A model generated the notes under the pieces. That model searched no databases. It saw only the letters and a program-made list of their open reading frames with translations, and was not told the origin of the DNA. From assembly GCF_021729885.1 (NCBI RefSeq), contig NZ_CP063401.1, positions 1,116,001-1,180,000 on the forward strand: DNA of 64,000 nucleotides, in the 5' to 3' direction. Position numbers and translations under genes: made by a program. Source of the stretch: Devosia sp. SL43. Its GTDB lineage: Bacteria; Pseudomonadota; Alphaproteobacteria; Rhizobiales; Devosiaceae. Each line of letters starts with the position of its first letter. The stretch's first letter is position 1. Of the stretch, positions 9,295-17,568 are shown piece after piece.

Positions 9295-10100
9295 GGCATG
9301 ATCTCGTAGGTCGTGACCGAGAAGCCTGAAAGCTTGGCTGGCCCGAACTGCGTCGACAGCGCCACGTCAGTGGCGTCCCGGCCGATGGCCATCAGAATGC
9401 GGCCGATGCGGGGGAAATTGTGCCGGGCATCGGCCGTGTACCAGTGGCCGCCCAGATAGACCTCGAACCAGCCGGAGAAATCCATGGGATCTGGATCGGC
9501 GGGCACCCCGATATCGCCCAGAAAGCCGGTGCAATAGCGCGCTGGAATGTTCATGCAGCGACAGAAGGTCAGTGCAAGATGCGCGAAGTCCCGGCACACG
9601 CCGGTGCGCTCGGTGTAGGCGCCAAAGGCGGTGCGGGTACGATCCGCCTTTTGGTAGCTGAAAGTGATGTGATTGTGGACGAAATCGAGGATTGCCTGGA
9701 CGCGCGGCCATCCCGGTGCCGTGTGGCCGAAAAGCTGCCAGGCGACATTGGTCAGTCGGTCGGTCTCGCAGTAGCGTGATCCCATAAGGTAGATCAGCGT
9801 TTCGTCAGGCAGGTCGCGAATGCTGTGCTGGGTGGCATCGTGCGGTACGATGTCGGGCGTTCCCGCATCGTAGATGTCGAACGCGGTCGATACCGTCATC
9901 CGCCCCTGTGGCGCTGTTATGCGCGTGCAGACATTGCCGTAGCTGTCCATGTAGTCCCAGCTTTCAACATCCGGCGTGAAGGCCAGCACTTGGGGCGTCA
10001 ACAGGTCAGCCCGTCGTGAAGGGTGGAGGTTGAGTGACAGCAGCATCGGCGTCGGCGCCGGGCAGTCATAGCTCAGCGAGAAGCCGGCACGGATTTGCAT
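9291..10100 (-). CDS. Transglutaminase-like family protein
   Basis: 269-residue cytoplasmic protein (no signal peptide) with an N-terminal beta-rich domain (about 1-130) and a C-terminal transglutaminase-like core. The presumed nucleophile cysteine is in RTGVCRDFAHLALTFCR (about 169), followed by IPARYCTGFLGD and WFEVYLGGHWYTADARHNFPRIGRI, where the catalytic His/Asp are expected. Members of this family (COG1305-like) are thought to be cysteine peptidases, but substrates are mostly unknown. No operon partner on this side; the next gene is ssrA, read the other way. Confidence 0.88.
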   Translation of the reverse strand: MQIRAGFSLSYDCPAPTPMLLSLNLHPSRRADLLTPQVLAFTPDVESWDYMDSYGNVCTRITAPQGRMTVSTAFDIYDAGTPDIVPHDATQHSIRDLPDETLIYLMGSRYCETDRLTNVAWQLFGHTAPGWPRVQAILDFVHNHITFSYQKADRTRTAFGAYTERTGVCRDFAHLALTFCRCMNIPARYCTGFLGDIGVPADPDPMDFSGWFEVYLGGHWYTADARHNFPRIGRILMAIGRDATDVALSTQFGPAKLSGFSVTTYEIMP

Positions 10101-10197
10101 GGATCATCGGCTTTCGGTTCAAGACACCGGCAATCCGGCAACGTTCGTGACTTGGATAACACGTAGCCCGCCGATTGGCTGCGTCCATCACCACCGA

Positions 10198-10226
10198 TTG
10201 CATCCCCCGTCACCCGCGCCTATATA
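10198..10226 (+). promoter_or_regulatory. Candidate sigma-70 promoter of ssrA
   Basis: TTGCAT (10198-10203), a 17-base spacer and TATATA (10221-10226) sit directly ahead of the predicted 5' end of the tmRNA acceptor piece; transcription would start near 10233. Confidence 0.55.
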
Positions 10227-10231
10227 GAAGC

Positions 10232-10550
10232 TGCTCGCAAGAGCTATGGCGATAAACTGTCATCGTAATAAACCTTTCGGACCCGGGGGCAGTACCCGGC
10301 GCCTCCACCATCTCCCCTTTCGGGAGGAGCCAATGGGGGCGAAACAGGATCGACGAGGGCGTAAAGGGTGTGCTTTTGCTCGGTGAGGTACCACCGTTAT
10401 CGGTCCAAAACTTATAGTTGCAAATGACAACCATAAGGCTCCAGTCGCTCTCGCTGCGTAAGCAGTGCTAGCATTGGGAAATTAAGTCCTCCACCCCTAG
10501 CCGGGTGACAGGCGGGGTCCGCAGGCACCTGGCAACAGAAGCCTGCACCT
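10232..10550 (+). ncRNA. ssrA: Two-piece (permuted) tmRNA, alphaproteobacterial type
   Basis: Rescues stalled ribosomes by adding a degradation tag. The gene is permuted: the acceptor piece comes first (about 10232-10310) and ends in the T-arm TTTCGGACCCGGGGGC and GCGCCTCCACCA; a short processed loop follows; the coding piece starts at GGGGGCGAAAC (10335). The two pieces form the acceptor stem GGGGGCG/CGCCTCC, whose third pair is G-U, the alanine identity element. The tag frame reads ANDNHKAPVALAA then TAA (about 10412-10453). The remaining sequence to about 10550 contains the pseudoknot region with CACCTGGCAACAGAAG. End points are approximate. Confidence 0.92.
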
Positions 10551-10653
10551 TCACATCCAATTGCTATGGGTTTGCCTTAGGCCTTGAATTATCATGGCGC
10601 GTAAGGCTGATATGGGCCATCAGGATTCTACCCTGAAGCCGGAAAGGTTGACG

Positions 10654-11136
10654 ATGGCCGAAGATCACATGCGATACGACATTCTCGCTCAGGAAGCCCT
10701 GCGCGGCGTCGTGCGCAAGGTTCTGGCCGAGGTCGCCAAGACCGGCCTGCCGGGCGACCATCACTTCTTCATTTCCTTCGTCACCCGCGCCCCCGGCGTG
10801 CGGCTCAGCGAGACCCTGCTGGGCCAGTATGACAAGGAAATGACGATCGTCATCCAGAACCAGTATTGGGACCTCAAGGTCCACGATACCGGCTTTGAAG
10901 TCGGCCTGTCGTTCAATGGCGTGCCGGAAACCCTGGTGATTCCCTTCTCCGCAGTGAAGGGCTTCTTCGATCCGTCTGTGCAGTTCGGCCTGCAGTTCGA
11001 CCCCAAGACAGCGCCCGGGGCTGGCGAGCTGGAAGACGACGCCGACGACGCCGTAGAGGCAGCGGCCGGCTCGACTGATGGCGAGAAGCCCGGCGAAAAG
11101 GTCGTGAGCCTCGACGCCTTCCGCAAGAAACCCTGA
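10654..11136 (+). CDS. sspB: SspB-type ClpXP adaptor (alphaproteobacterial)
   Basis: Binds the ssrA tag and tethers tagged proteins to ClpX for degradation. The 160-residue protein has the compact substrate-binding fold (RYDILAQEALRGVVRKVLAEV, HFFISFVTRAPGVRLSETL, MTIVIQNQYWDLKV, FEVGLSFNGVPETLVIPFSAVKGFFDPSVQFGL; each quoted piece is contiguous), then an acidic flexible linker (about 115-145) and the short basic-hydrophobic tail VVSLDAFRKKP that docks on the ClpX N-domain. The frame is open from 10594, but ATG 10654 (MAEDHMRYD) gives the family N-terminus and has AAGG upstream. It lies about 100 bases after ssrA, so tag and adaptor are neighbours and possibly share transcription. Confidence 0.93.
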   Translation: MAEDHMRYDILAQEALRGVVRKVLAEVAKTGLPGDHHFFISFVTRAPGVRLSETLLGQYDKEMTIVIQNQYWDLKVHDTGFEVGLSFNGVPETLVIPFSAVKGFFDPSVQFGLQFDPKTAPGAGELEDDADDAVEAAAGSTDGEKPGEKVVSLDAFRKKP

Positions 11137-11146
11137 CAACCTGCTG

Positions 11147-11368
11147 ATGGACAAGCGCTCCCTGTCCATATCAGGCCACCGCACCTCCATTGCCCTCGAG
11201 CCCGAATTCTGGGCCGCGCTGGAAATGATGACGGCCGAATCCGGGCAGACCATGGCTGCCCTCATCCGCTCGATCGATGCCAACAGGCAGACCGCCAACC
11301 TGTCCTCGGCGGCGCGAGTGGCCGTGCTGCGATGGTATCAGGCCAAAGCGACGACCGCGCTCAGTTGA
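11147..11368 (+). CDS. Ribbon-helix-helix domain protein
   Basis: 73 residues. KRSLSISGHRTSIALEPEFWAALEMMTAESGQTMAALIRSID reads as a strand followed by two helices, the ribbon-helix-helix DNA-binding fold of a small alphaproteobacterial family. It starts 10 bases after the sspB stop, so it is probably co-transcribed; its target is unknown. Its 3' end overlaps the convergent AsmA gene by 8 bases. Confidence 0.82.
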   Translation: MDKRSLSISGHRTSIALEPEFWAALEMMTAESGQTMAALIRSIDANRQTANLSSAARVAVLRWYQAKATTALS

Positions 11369-14300
11369 CCGGTGTGAACGGCTGGTTGACGCCGTTCCCG
11401 ATCGGCTGATTGACCTGTGGCGGCGGCAAGCCAAGATTGAGCGGCCCTGTCGCGGGCTGATTGGGCAGCGTCTGGATCGACGGTGATTGCTGCTGTTGCT
11501 GTAGCAGCAACTGGCGCTGGGCCTCCTCCTCGGCAGCAATACGGGCTGCCTCCTCAGCCGCCAGCCTTGCGGCTTCCTCGGCGGCCTTCCGGCGTTGTTC
11601 CTCGATCAGCCGGTTGCGCTCCTCGGCCGCCGCACGTTGCCGCGCCTCGTCCTCGGCCCGTAGAATCTCAAGCCGATCGACTTCGAGTTCGTTGGCACGA
11701 ACCTGGATAGAAGCAACCATCTCTTCAAGATCCAGCACCGTCTCAGGCGCCAGCAGCGTTCCCGCAATGCGATTGGTGATGCGCGCGGTATCGACGCCCA
11801 CGAGGCCATTGGCATCCTCGAAGCCTAGCGGGGTCAGCACGAAGCTGCCATTGAGCCCCAGCAGCGGCAGTGCCAGGTTGATGTCGCCTGCCAGGCGCGC
11901 GCCCTCCCCCTCGACGATGAAATTGGTGAGCCGGGCCACGCCGCCGGCAATGGTAAAGGCCCCGGTCGCCGAAGGAGCCGCAAACGGCCCCTGCCCGAGG
12001 GAGAGGCCGATGATCGCAGCCAAGGCGTCGGGTTCCATGTTCAAAACATCATCGAGCCCGGCGACTGTCGGGAATACGCCGGGCGCCAGTTGCACAACTG
12101 AGAAGTCGGCAAGCGTAAAGTTGCCCTCTCCGGCCAGCACGGCGAGAAGATCGCCAACGCTGGCGCCGGTCGCTTCAAAGCTCACCCCACCCTCCAGCAC
12201 GCCATCGAGCGCGGTTGCCACCGCTGGCGGCGCAATGGCGTCCAGCGGCGCGCCGGTCAGGCTGACGCGTCCGCTGGCCGTCTTGTCGACCAGCGGTCCG
12301 GCACAACAGACCGCGATATCGAGGTTGATCTTACCCGCGCCCAATGCCGCCTCGAAGCGCGATAGCCGCAGCCGCGTCTCGTCCCAGGTAAGCTCGAAAC
12401 TGGTTGCCCCCAACCGCTCTTCGCCACCGGCCATGACGCTGCCCGACGTGACTGAAACCGATCCACGCGTCGTTCGCTGCTGGTCGCCAACACTGATGGG
12501 ACCTTCCGGCCAGATGCCGGCGCCGCCAACCAGCGCGGCCCGCCCGAAGAGCGTGGATGCCAGGCCTTCAACCGACACTGCGTCGACCGCAATCGCCCCG
12601 TCCACCGCCGCCGTCGCGCCGCTACGCGCCAGCGACAACTCGCCGGTAAAGCCAGTTTCGCCAGAGGTTCCGGCAATCTCGGTCAGCGTAGCCAGCCGAT
12701 CGCCCTCGAAATGCAGATGCGCGCTTCCCTGTACCTGAGGCAGGCTCAGCCCCTGCGCCCCCACGATATGGGCAAGACCGCCGGCATCGGCCAGTGCCAC
12801 CTGCAGGGCGCCATTGCCCTGGATTTCGCCATCCTCGATGCTCAGCAACTCGCCGGCAAAACTCATCGTCTCGTCGCCGGAACTGGCGGTCAGGCGCGAG
12901 TTGAGACTGTTGCTCGGCGACCCCGTCAGGCCAATGCTGACCAGCATGGACTCGCCGTCGAACAGGTCCGCCGTGCCGAAGCCGATCTGCTGCGTCAAAG
13001 CCACCGTGTCGGTCGACTCGAGCGTCGCCGTCAGCTGCAATTGCCCGGTCGAAAGAGCCGCGATGCCACCGCCGAGTTCGGCACGCAGGTCGAGATCGCC
13101 CGCCCCAAGGGCGCCACCCAGCGTCAATACTTGCAACCCGCCTTCTCCCGGAGGCTGCAGGTCCACCAGCAACTCCGCCGGTGCCGACAGCGCCAGGAAG
13201 TCCCGCCAGGCCTGCGGCGTTCCGAGCAGATCATAAAATCCCGCCAGCGCAGGCGCATCGGCAGAAGCGATCCGCACCATGCCCGAACCGGACATGTCGG
13301 GCTGGGCTACGGTGCCACCAGCAGAGGCGGCAAGGTCGAAGCCGATGCCGCCCCACTCCCCGGCAGACAATCGCGAGAACGTCACCTTGTTGGTCGCCCA
13401 TTGCCCCTCGGCAACCAGGTCCGAGCCATCATATCCGAACATGCGTGCCGTCTGCCCGGTGAGCGAAAAGCTGCCACCCGGAAAGCTCAGGCCAAACCCC
13501 GGGTCATTCGCCAGATTGGGCAGCAGCGCCGCCAGCAGGGCGCTGCCATTAGCCCCAAGCTGGCCGAAGTGCCCAACCACATCCAGCCGCTTTTCGCCGC
13601 CAAATCCGAGGCGCATTTCGACTGAGTTGGCCGCCCCTGCCAATGTCAGCAATCCATTGCTGAGGCCCAGCGCATCGCCCACCAGCATCACGCGACCCGC
13701 CAATGCGCCAGGCTGGTTGAACAGTGGCGTATCGTCGGCGGGTTTGCGCCACAGCGCTGACAGACCATCGAGGCGTGCGCTCGAAATAGTGACGTCGCCA
13801 CGGAAGGCCGGGCGACCGTCTTCGGCGGTAAGCGTGCCGCCAGCGCGCACTTCGGTATCGCCCGGCAACCGGCCGATAAACTGTTCGATCGTCCACTCGC
13901 TGCCATCGGTGCTGGCATCGACCCGCACCTCGCGCAGGGCAAAGCCGCGCAGCCCGATTTCGGCAAGATCGACCCCGATACGCCCCGGTATCGGTGGCAG
14001 CATGGGAGCCGGCAATTCGCTCAGCAGCCGCACCGCCTCATAGGGCATCGTCGATGCATTTTCCTTGGCATCGCGCGGCGGCAGCGCAAACACACCGCCC
14101 GAAATTACGGCGTCGAAACTCTGCCGCGCGCCCAGCTGGATGCTCGCCGCCCCGGTCAACCGCGTACTGGCACGGTTCTCGTCGGGTTGCAGCACGTAGC
14201 CCGAGAGCACGATGCGATCGGTCGAGCCGGTGACTTTGCTCTCGAACACCAGGTCGCCCCGGATCTCGTCGGCCACAGCCGTTTCTGGCGGCCTCTGACG

Positions 14301-15011
14301 GTAGGTCAACACCCCATCATATTTGGGCGCCATACCGGGCGTGAGTTGCCCCTCGGTGCTCAGCGAAAAGCCGCCGTTCAGCAGCGCCAGGAAGCCCGAT
14401 ACCTGTGTCGAACCAGCTTCGGTCACGGCGGCCGAGTTGAAGCGCACGCTATAGCGCTCGCCATTGTAGTTCCCGGTGCCCTGGAACTGAAACGGCCCGG
14501 CAAAGCTGGTGAGCTTGAGCTCGCCGTCGACATCGTCGGCCACGAAACTGTCGCCGCCACGACGGTCCAGCAGGCGGATTGTTGCATCGACAATGCTGGT
14601 TTCGCTCAGCACGACACCGCCGCCACTGCCCGACAGCGCGACGCCACTGCCGAAGAAGCCACTCTCGTCGATGTCGAAATCCACCACCGGCCCGCGCAGC
14701 ACCAGGCGTGTGACGTTGTAGTTGTCCCGCAGGAAATCCATCAGCGAGAATTCGGCTTCGACACTGTCGACCGTCGCAGCCGGCTCTTCGGGCGAGCCCA
14801 CGAGCACATCGGTGAAGCTCAGCCGGGGCTGTGGCAGCAGCGAGAATTCGATCTCGCCGCGAATGGTCACCGGCGTCCCGAGCACGCCCGTCGCCAATTG
14901 CTCCATGCGACCGCGATAGTCGCCCCAATGGACGAAACGCGGTGCGAGAAAGGCCCCGGCGAGTACGATAATCGCCAGCATGCCCACGATGATGTAGATG
15001 CGGTTCAGCAC
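11361..15011 (-). CDS. AsmA-family protein, 1216 residues
   Basis: Large envelope protein of the AsmA/TamB-like group, which is thought to help move or sort lipids between membranes. An N-terminal membrane anchor (IYIIVGMLAIIVLAGAFLAPRFV, about 5-27) precedes the AsmA N-domain (VTIRGEIEFSLLPQPRLSF). A very long beta-rich, Gly/Ala/Ser-rich region follows, and an AsmA-2-like C-terminal domain around 950-1100 (LDGVLEGGVSFEATGASVGDLLAVLAGEGNFTLADF, split by me for reading). After about 1105 comes a charged Ala/Glu/Arg-rich helix with repeats such as EEAARLAAEEAARIAAEEEA, then QQQQQ and a Pro/Asn-rich end. The start is GTG with a weak ribosome site. Stands alone between terminators. Confidence 0.88.
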   Translation of the reverse strand: MLNRIYIIVGMLAIIVLAGAFLAPRFVHWGDYRGRMEQLATGVLGTPVTIRGEIEFSLLPQPRLSFTDVLVGSPEEPAATVDSVEAEFSLMDFLRDNYNVTRLVLRGPVVDFDIDESGFFGSGVALSGSGGGVVLSETSIVDATIRLLDRRGGDSFVADDVDGELKLTSFAGPFQFQGTGNYNGERYSVRFNSAAVTEAGSTQVSGFLALLNGGFSLSTEGQLTPGMAPKYDGVLTYRQRPPETAVADEIRGDLVFESKVTGSTDRIVLSGYVLQPDENRASTRLTGAASIQLGARQSFDAVISGGVFALPPRDAKENASTMPYEAVRLLSELPAPMLPPIPGRIGVDLAEIGLRGFALREVRVDASTDGSEWTIEQFIGRLPGDTEVRAGGTLTAEDGRPAFRGDVTISSARLDGLSALWRKPADDTPLFNQPGALAGRVMLVGDALGLSNGLLTLAGAANSVEMRLGFGGEKRLDVVGHFGQLGANGSALLAALLPNLANDPGFGLSFPGGSFSLTGQTARMFGYDGSDLVAEGQWATNKVTFSRLSAGEWGGIGFDLAASAGGTVAQPDMSGSGMVRIASADAPALAGFYDLLGTPQAWRDFLALSAPAELLVDLQPPGEGGLQVLTLGGALGAGDLDLRAELGGGIAALSTGQLQLTATLESTDTVALTQQIGFGTADLFDGESMLVSIGLTGSPSNSLNSRLTASSGDETMSFAGELLSIEDGEIQGNGALQVALADAGGLAHIVGAQGLSLPQVQGSAHLHFEGDRLATLTEIAGTSGETGFTGELSLARSGATAAVDGAIAVDAVSVEGLASTLFGRAALVGGAGIWPEGPISVGDQQRTTRGSVSVTSGSVMAGGEERLGATSFELTWDETRLRLSRFEAALGAGKINLDIAVCCAGPLVDKTASGRVSLTGAPLDAIAPPAVATALDGVLEGGVSFEATGASVGDLLAVLAGEGNFTLADFSVVQLAPGVFPTVAGLDDVLNMEPDALAAIIGLSLGQGPFAAPSATGAFTIAGGVARLTNFIVEGEGARLAGDINLALPLLGLNGSFVLTPLGFEDANGLVGVDTARITNRIAGTLLAPETVLDLEEMVASIQVRANELEVDRLEILRAEDEARQRAAAEERNRLIEEQRRKAAEEAARLAAEEAARIAAEEEAQRQLLLQQQQQSPSIQTLPNQPATGPLNLGLPPPQVNQPIGNGVNQPFTPVN

Positions 15012-15155
15012 TGCGCGTTAGCCACCCGGATTCCAGCGGCAGAGTGTAGGCAAGAGCGGCCCCCGCGCAACCCCGCCATTGCCTTGAATACATGCGAGGT
15101 TTCGGGCGGAAAGGGCACGGCGCGGATCACGCTTTGGTCACCGGGCAAATAAGTA

Positions 15156-15181
15156 GCGGCCGAACCCGCAGGTCCGGCCGC
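15156..15181 (-). terminator. Terminator of the phytase/esterase-like gene
   Basis: About 20 bases after the stop at 15203 the minus strand forms GCGGCCG-ACC/GGT-CGGCCGC with a four-base loop and one mismatched pair, followed by TACTTATTTG. Confidence 0.65.
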
Positions 15182-15202
15182 CGCAATCACAGTCGAATTA
15201 GC

Positions 15203-17365
15203 CTACAGCGCGCCGATCGACCAGAAGAACGTCTCTCCCGAGCTGTCATCGGTGCCGTCATTGTCGGCGATGACATAGCCCGTGCCGGACGCGTCGATGG
15301 CGAAGCTTTCGACCTTGTCGACAACATAGCCGTTGTTGCTGGCCAGATCGGGGACCAGGTCACGTACCAGTTCCTTGGTCACGACGGGCAATTCACCGTC
15401 GAGCGCAGTAGGAACGAGTTCGGTCAGGGCGACGCGGTAGATCGCCTTGAGGCCAGCCTTGCCAGCAATCTGGTTGTCGCGCTCGACGATATAGGCGTAG
15501 TCGCCATGCACGGTGATTTCACTAAGGCCAACCCAGCCACCTTCCGGCGCAGCTTCGAGCGGGTAGCGCACCGCGCCCCATTCTTCGCTTTCGGTGTTGT
15601 AGGCGAGCAGTTTCACCGAGCCCTTGTCGTCATCGCCCCACTCACGCTGCATCGCAACCCAGAGCGTGTCGCCAACCTTGGCGACGCCTTCGGCGCCGAA
15701 ACGCTTCTGGCCAGCCAGCAGATCGACCGGGAAGCCGACTTCATCCTCGATCTCGCCATCGGCATTCACATGGATGAGGGCGTGCGGCACCAGCTTGTCG
15801 CTGTCGCCCTCATTGGCGAGCCAGAAGCCGCCTTCGCCGTCGAGGGTAATGCCTTCGAGGTCGAGCTTCTGTGCGGTCGCGCCGTCACGGGTGATGATGG
15901 TCTTCTTGACGATGCGCGCCGGCTTGGCCGTCGCGTCGATTTCGTAGATCGCCGGGGCGCCATTGAGCACGCTGTCGCTGACGGCGTAGAGAATGCCCGG
16001 CTTTTCGGCATCGCCAACGGCGCCCGAAATGGCGGCCCAGCCGATCGGATGGCCGTCTTCGCCAAGGTCGGAAATCAGCTGCGGATAAGCCAGTTCGGCC
16101 TCGGCCAGCTCATAGAGCATCACATGCGAACCGCCGAGGCCGTCTTCACGCAGGTCGACTTCGTTGGCCGTGGCGAGCAAGTTGCGCTCGGGGATGGCGA
16201 CGAGGCCCTCCGGCGAAATGCCCGACGGCAGCGACTGCACATATTCCGGCTCAGCACCGGTGTCCTTGTAGACGGCGATCAGCGACGACCGCTCTTCCGC
16301 AATGAAGATGTACTGGTCGTCGCCAAAGGTCGCGACTTCGAGGCCTTCTGGTTCCACGCCCTTCTTGTTGCGGAAATCGGGATAGTGGCCCAGCTGGGCA
16401 GCGTTGACGTCAAGCGCATTGCCCGAATCGAACAGCACAGTGCCGTCCTTGCCGAAGATGGTGAAGCCACGCGAGCCGCCGTCGAGGTCGCCCTCGTTGG
16501 CGACGACCAGGCGGTCATTGTCGAGCCACTTGATGGCGTCGGGTTCGCGCGGCACGGCATCCTTGTCGGCCGAGAAATCGATAGTACCGTCATTCTTGGT
16601 ATCGACGCCTGAAACGCCCACTTCGCCGGCGGAGAAGCCGCCGGTCACGGTGCCGGTCTTGGCATCGACGATGGCGATCCAGTTGTTTTCCTGCAGCGTC
16701 ACGGCGATTTCGTCGGCATCGTTGAACGCGACGAATTCGGCTTCAGCATCATCACCGGCAATATCGGCGATGCCGGCAAGCTCGACCTTCTTGATTTCGG
16801 CCTCGGTCACGGCGCCGTCGGTCAGCGTCACGATCGTCAGGAAGCCGGTCGGGGCCTGCGGAATGGCACCATCGTTCACGTCTTCGTCGCGCTCGTTCTC
16901 GATCGCGATGGCGAGGATGGTGTTGTCCGCGTTGTGGGCTATCGAGTCGGGCTGGCCGCCCAGGTCGAACTCGCCGTCGATCGCCTTGGTCGCGATATCG
17001 ACCACAACCAGCTTGCCCGACGGTTCGGTGAAGCTCTCGGACGTATTGACCGCTACATAGGCCTTGCCACCGATGACGGTGACCGAGGTCGGTTCGCCAT
17101 CCATGTCGAGGAAGCCGCCGGCCTTGGGGGCCTTGGCGTCGGTGATATCGACAAAGCCGATGCCGCCTGCCGGGCTGTCCGAATAGATCAGCGTCATGCC
17201 GTCATCGGTCGCGGTGATGATCTCGGACGAGCTGACCTCCGCTTCCGGATTGTTCAGTTCCACCGGAAAGCTGGCGACGCGGTTGAAGACTTCGGCAGCT
17301 TGACCCGTGGCCGTGGTGGCCAGCAGGACAGCTGTGAGAGCGGCAAGACGCTTGTTGAAATGCAT
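15203..17365 (-). CDS. Secreted beta-propeller protein with phytase/esterase-like domain
   Basis: 720 residues. A signal peptide (AALTAVLLATTATGQAAE) is followed by an N-terminal propeller-like half with repeated strands such as VTVIGGKAYVAVNTSE and KLVVVDIATKAIDGEFDLGG, and a C-terminal half (about 440-720) with KLDLEGITLDGEGGFWLANEGD, GAEGVAKVGDTLWVAMQREW and DNDGTDDSSGETFFW, which I recognise as the esterase-like activity of phytase domain. Likely periplasmic or extracellular, acting on organic phosphate. The frame opens at 17515, but ATG 17365 begins the signal peptide. A three-repeat PHO box 55 bases upstream strongly supports control by PhoB and a role in phosphate scavenging; the exact substrate is unknown. 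Confidence 0.88.
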   Translation of the reverse strand: MHFNKRLAALTAVLLATTATGQAAEVFNRVASFPVELNNPEAEVSSSEIITATDDGMTLIYSDSPAGGIGFVDITDAKAPKAGGFLDMDGEPTSVTVIGGKAYVAVNTSESFTEPSGKLVVVDIATKAIDGEFDLGGQPDSIAHNADNTILAIAIENERDEDVNDGAIPQAPTGFLTIVTLTDGAVTEAEIKKVELAGIADIAGDDAEAEFVAFNDADEIAVTLQENNWIAIVDAKTGTVTGGFSAGEVGVSGVDTKNDGTIDFSADKDAVPREPDAIKWLDNDRLVVANEGDLDGGSRGFTIFGKDGTVLFDSGNALDVNAAQLGHYPDFRNKKGVEPEGLEVATFGDDQYIFIAEERSSLIAVYKDTGAEPEYVQSLPSGISPEGLVAIPERNLLATANEVDLREDGLGGSHVMLYELAEAELAYPQLISDLGEDGHPIGWAAISGAVGDAEKPGILYAVSDSVLNGAPAIYEIDATAKPARIVKKTIITRDGATAQKLDLEGITLDGEGGFWLANEGDSDKLVPHALIHVNADGEIEDEVGFPVDLLAGQKRFGAEGVAKVGDTLWVAMQREWGDDDKGSVKLLAYNTESEEWGAVRYPLEAAPEGGWVGLSEITVHGDYAYIVERDNQIAGKAGLKAIYRVALTELVPTALDGELPVVTKELVRDLVPDLASNNGYVVDKVESFAIDASGTGYVIADNDGTDDSSGETFFWSIGAL

Positions 17366-17419
17366 GAGGGAGCCCCATTGAAGAATGGGACTCGCATAAG
17401 GTTGGCGCACGACCTGTCG

Positions 17420-17448
17420 ATGACATCGGCATGACGGTTTGGTGACAG
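17420..17448 (-). promoter_or_regulatory. PHO box (PhoB binding site), three direct repeats
   Basis: On the minus strand: CTGTCAC, CCGTCAT and ATGTCAT, each separated by exactly 4 bases (11-bp period), matching the PhoB consensus CTGTCAT-N4-CTGTCAT. It lies 55 bases before the phytase-like start. uvrD diverges 106 bases away, so an effect on uvrD cannot be excluded. Confidence 0.8.
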
Positions 17449-17568
17449 GCAGCCGTCCTATACATCGGCCCTTGCCGACCCTATATTGCACCGTGAACAA
17501 AATAAGATTCGTCAATCCCGCTGCCCTCTCGTCCCTGCCCTGGCGACGCGGCGATGGAAAGGCCCTCG

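Noticed and set aside
10232..10550. tmRNA as an integration site of a mobile element
   Set aside because: ssrA is a frequent attachment site, but there is no integrase, no duplicated 3' end and no foreign-looking segment next to it.
15092..16612. Long plus-strand frame (506 codons) antisense to the phytase-like gene
   Set aside because: Mirror of codon bias in a GC-rich gene; no ribosome site, no recognisable domain, and the minus-strand gene has a signal peptide, domain motifs, a PHO box and a terminator.
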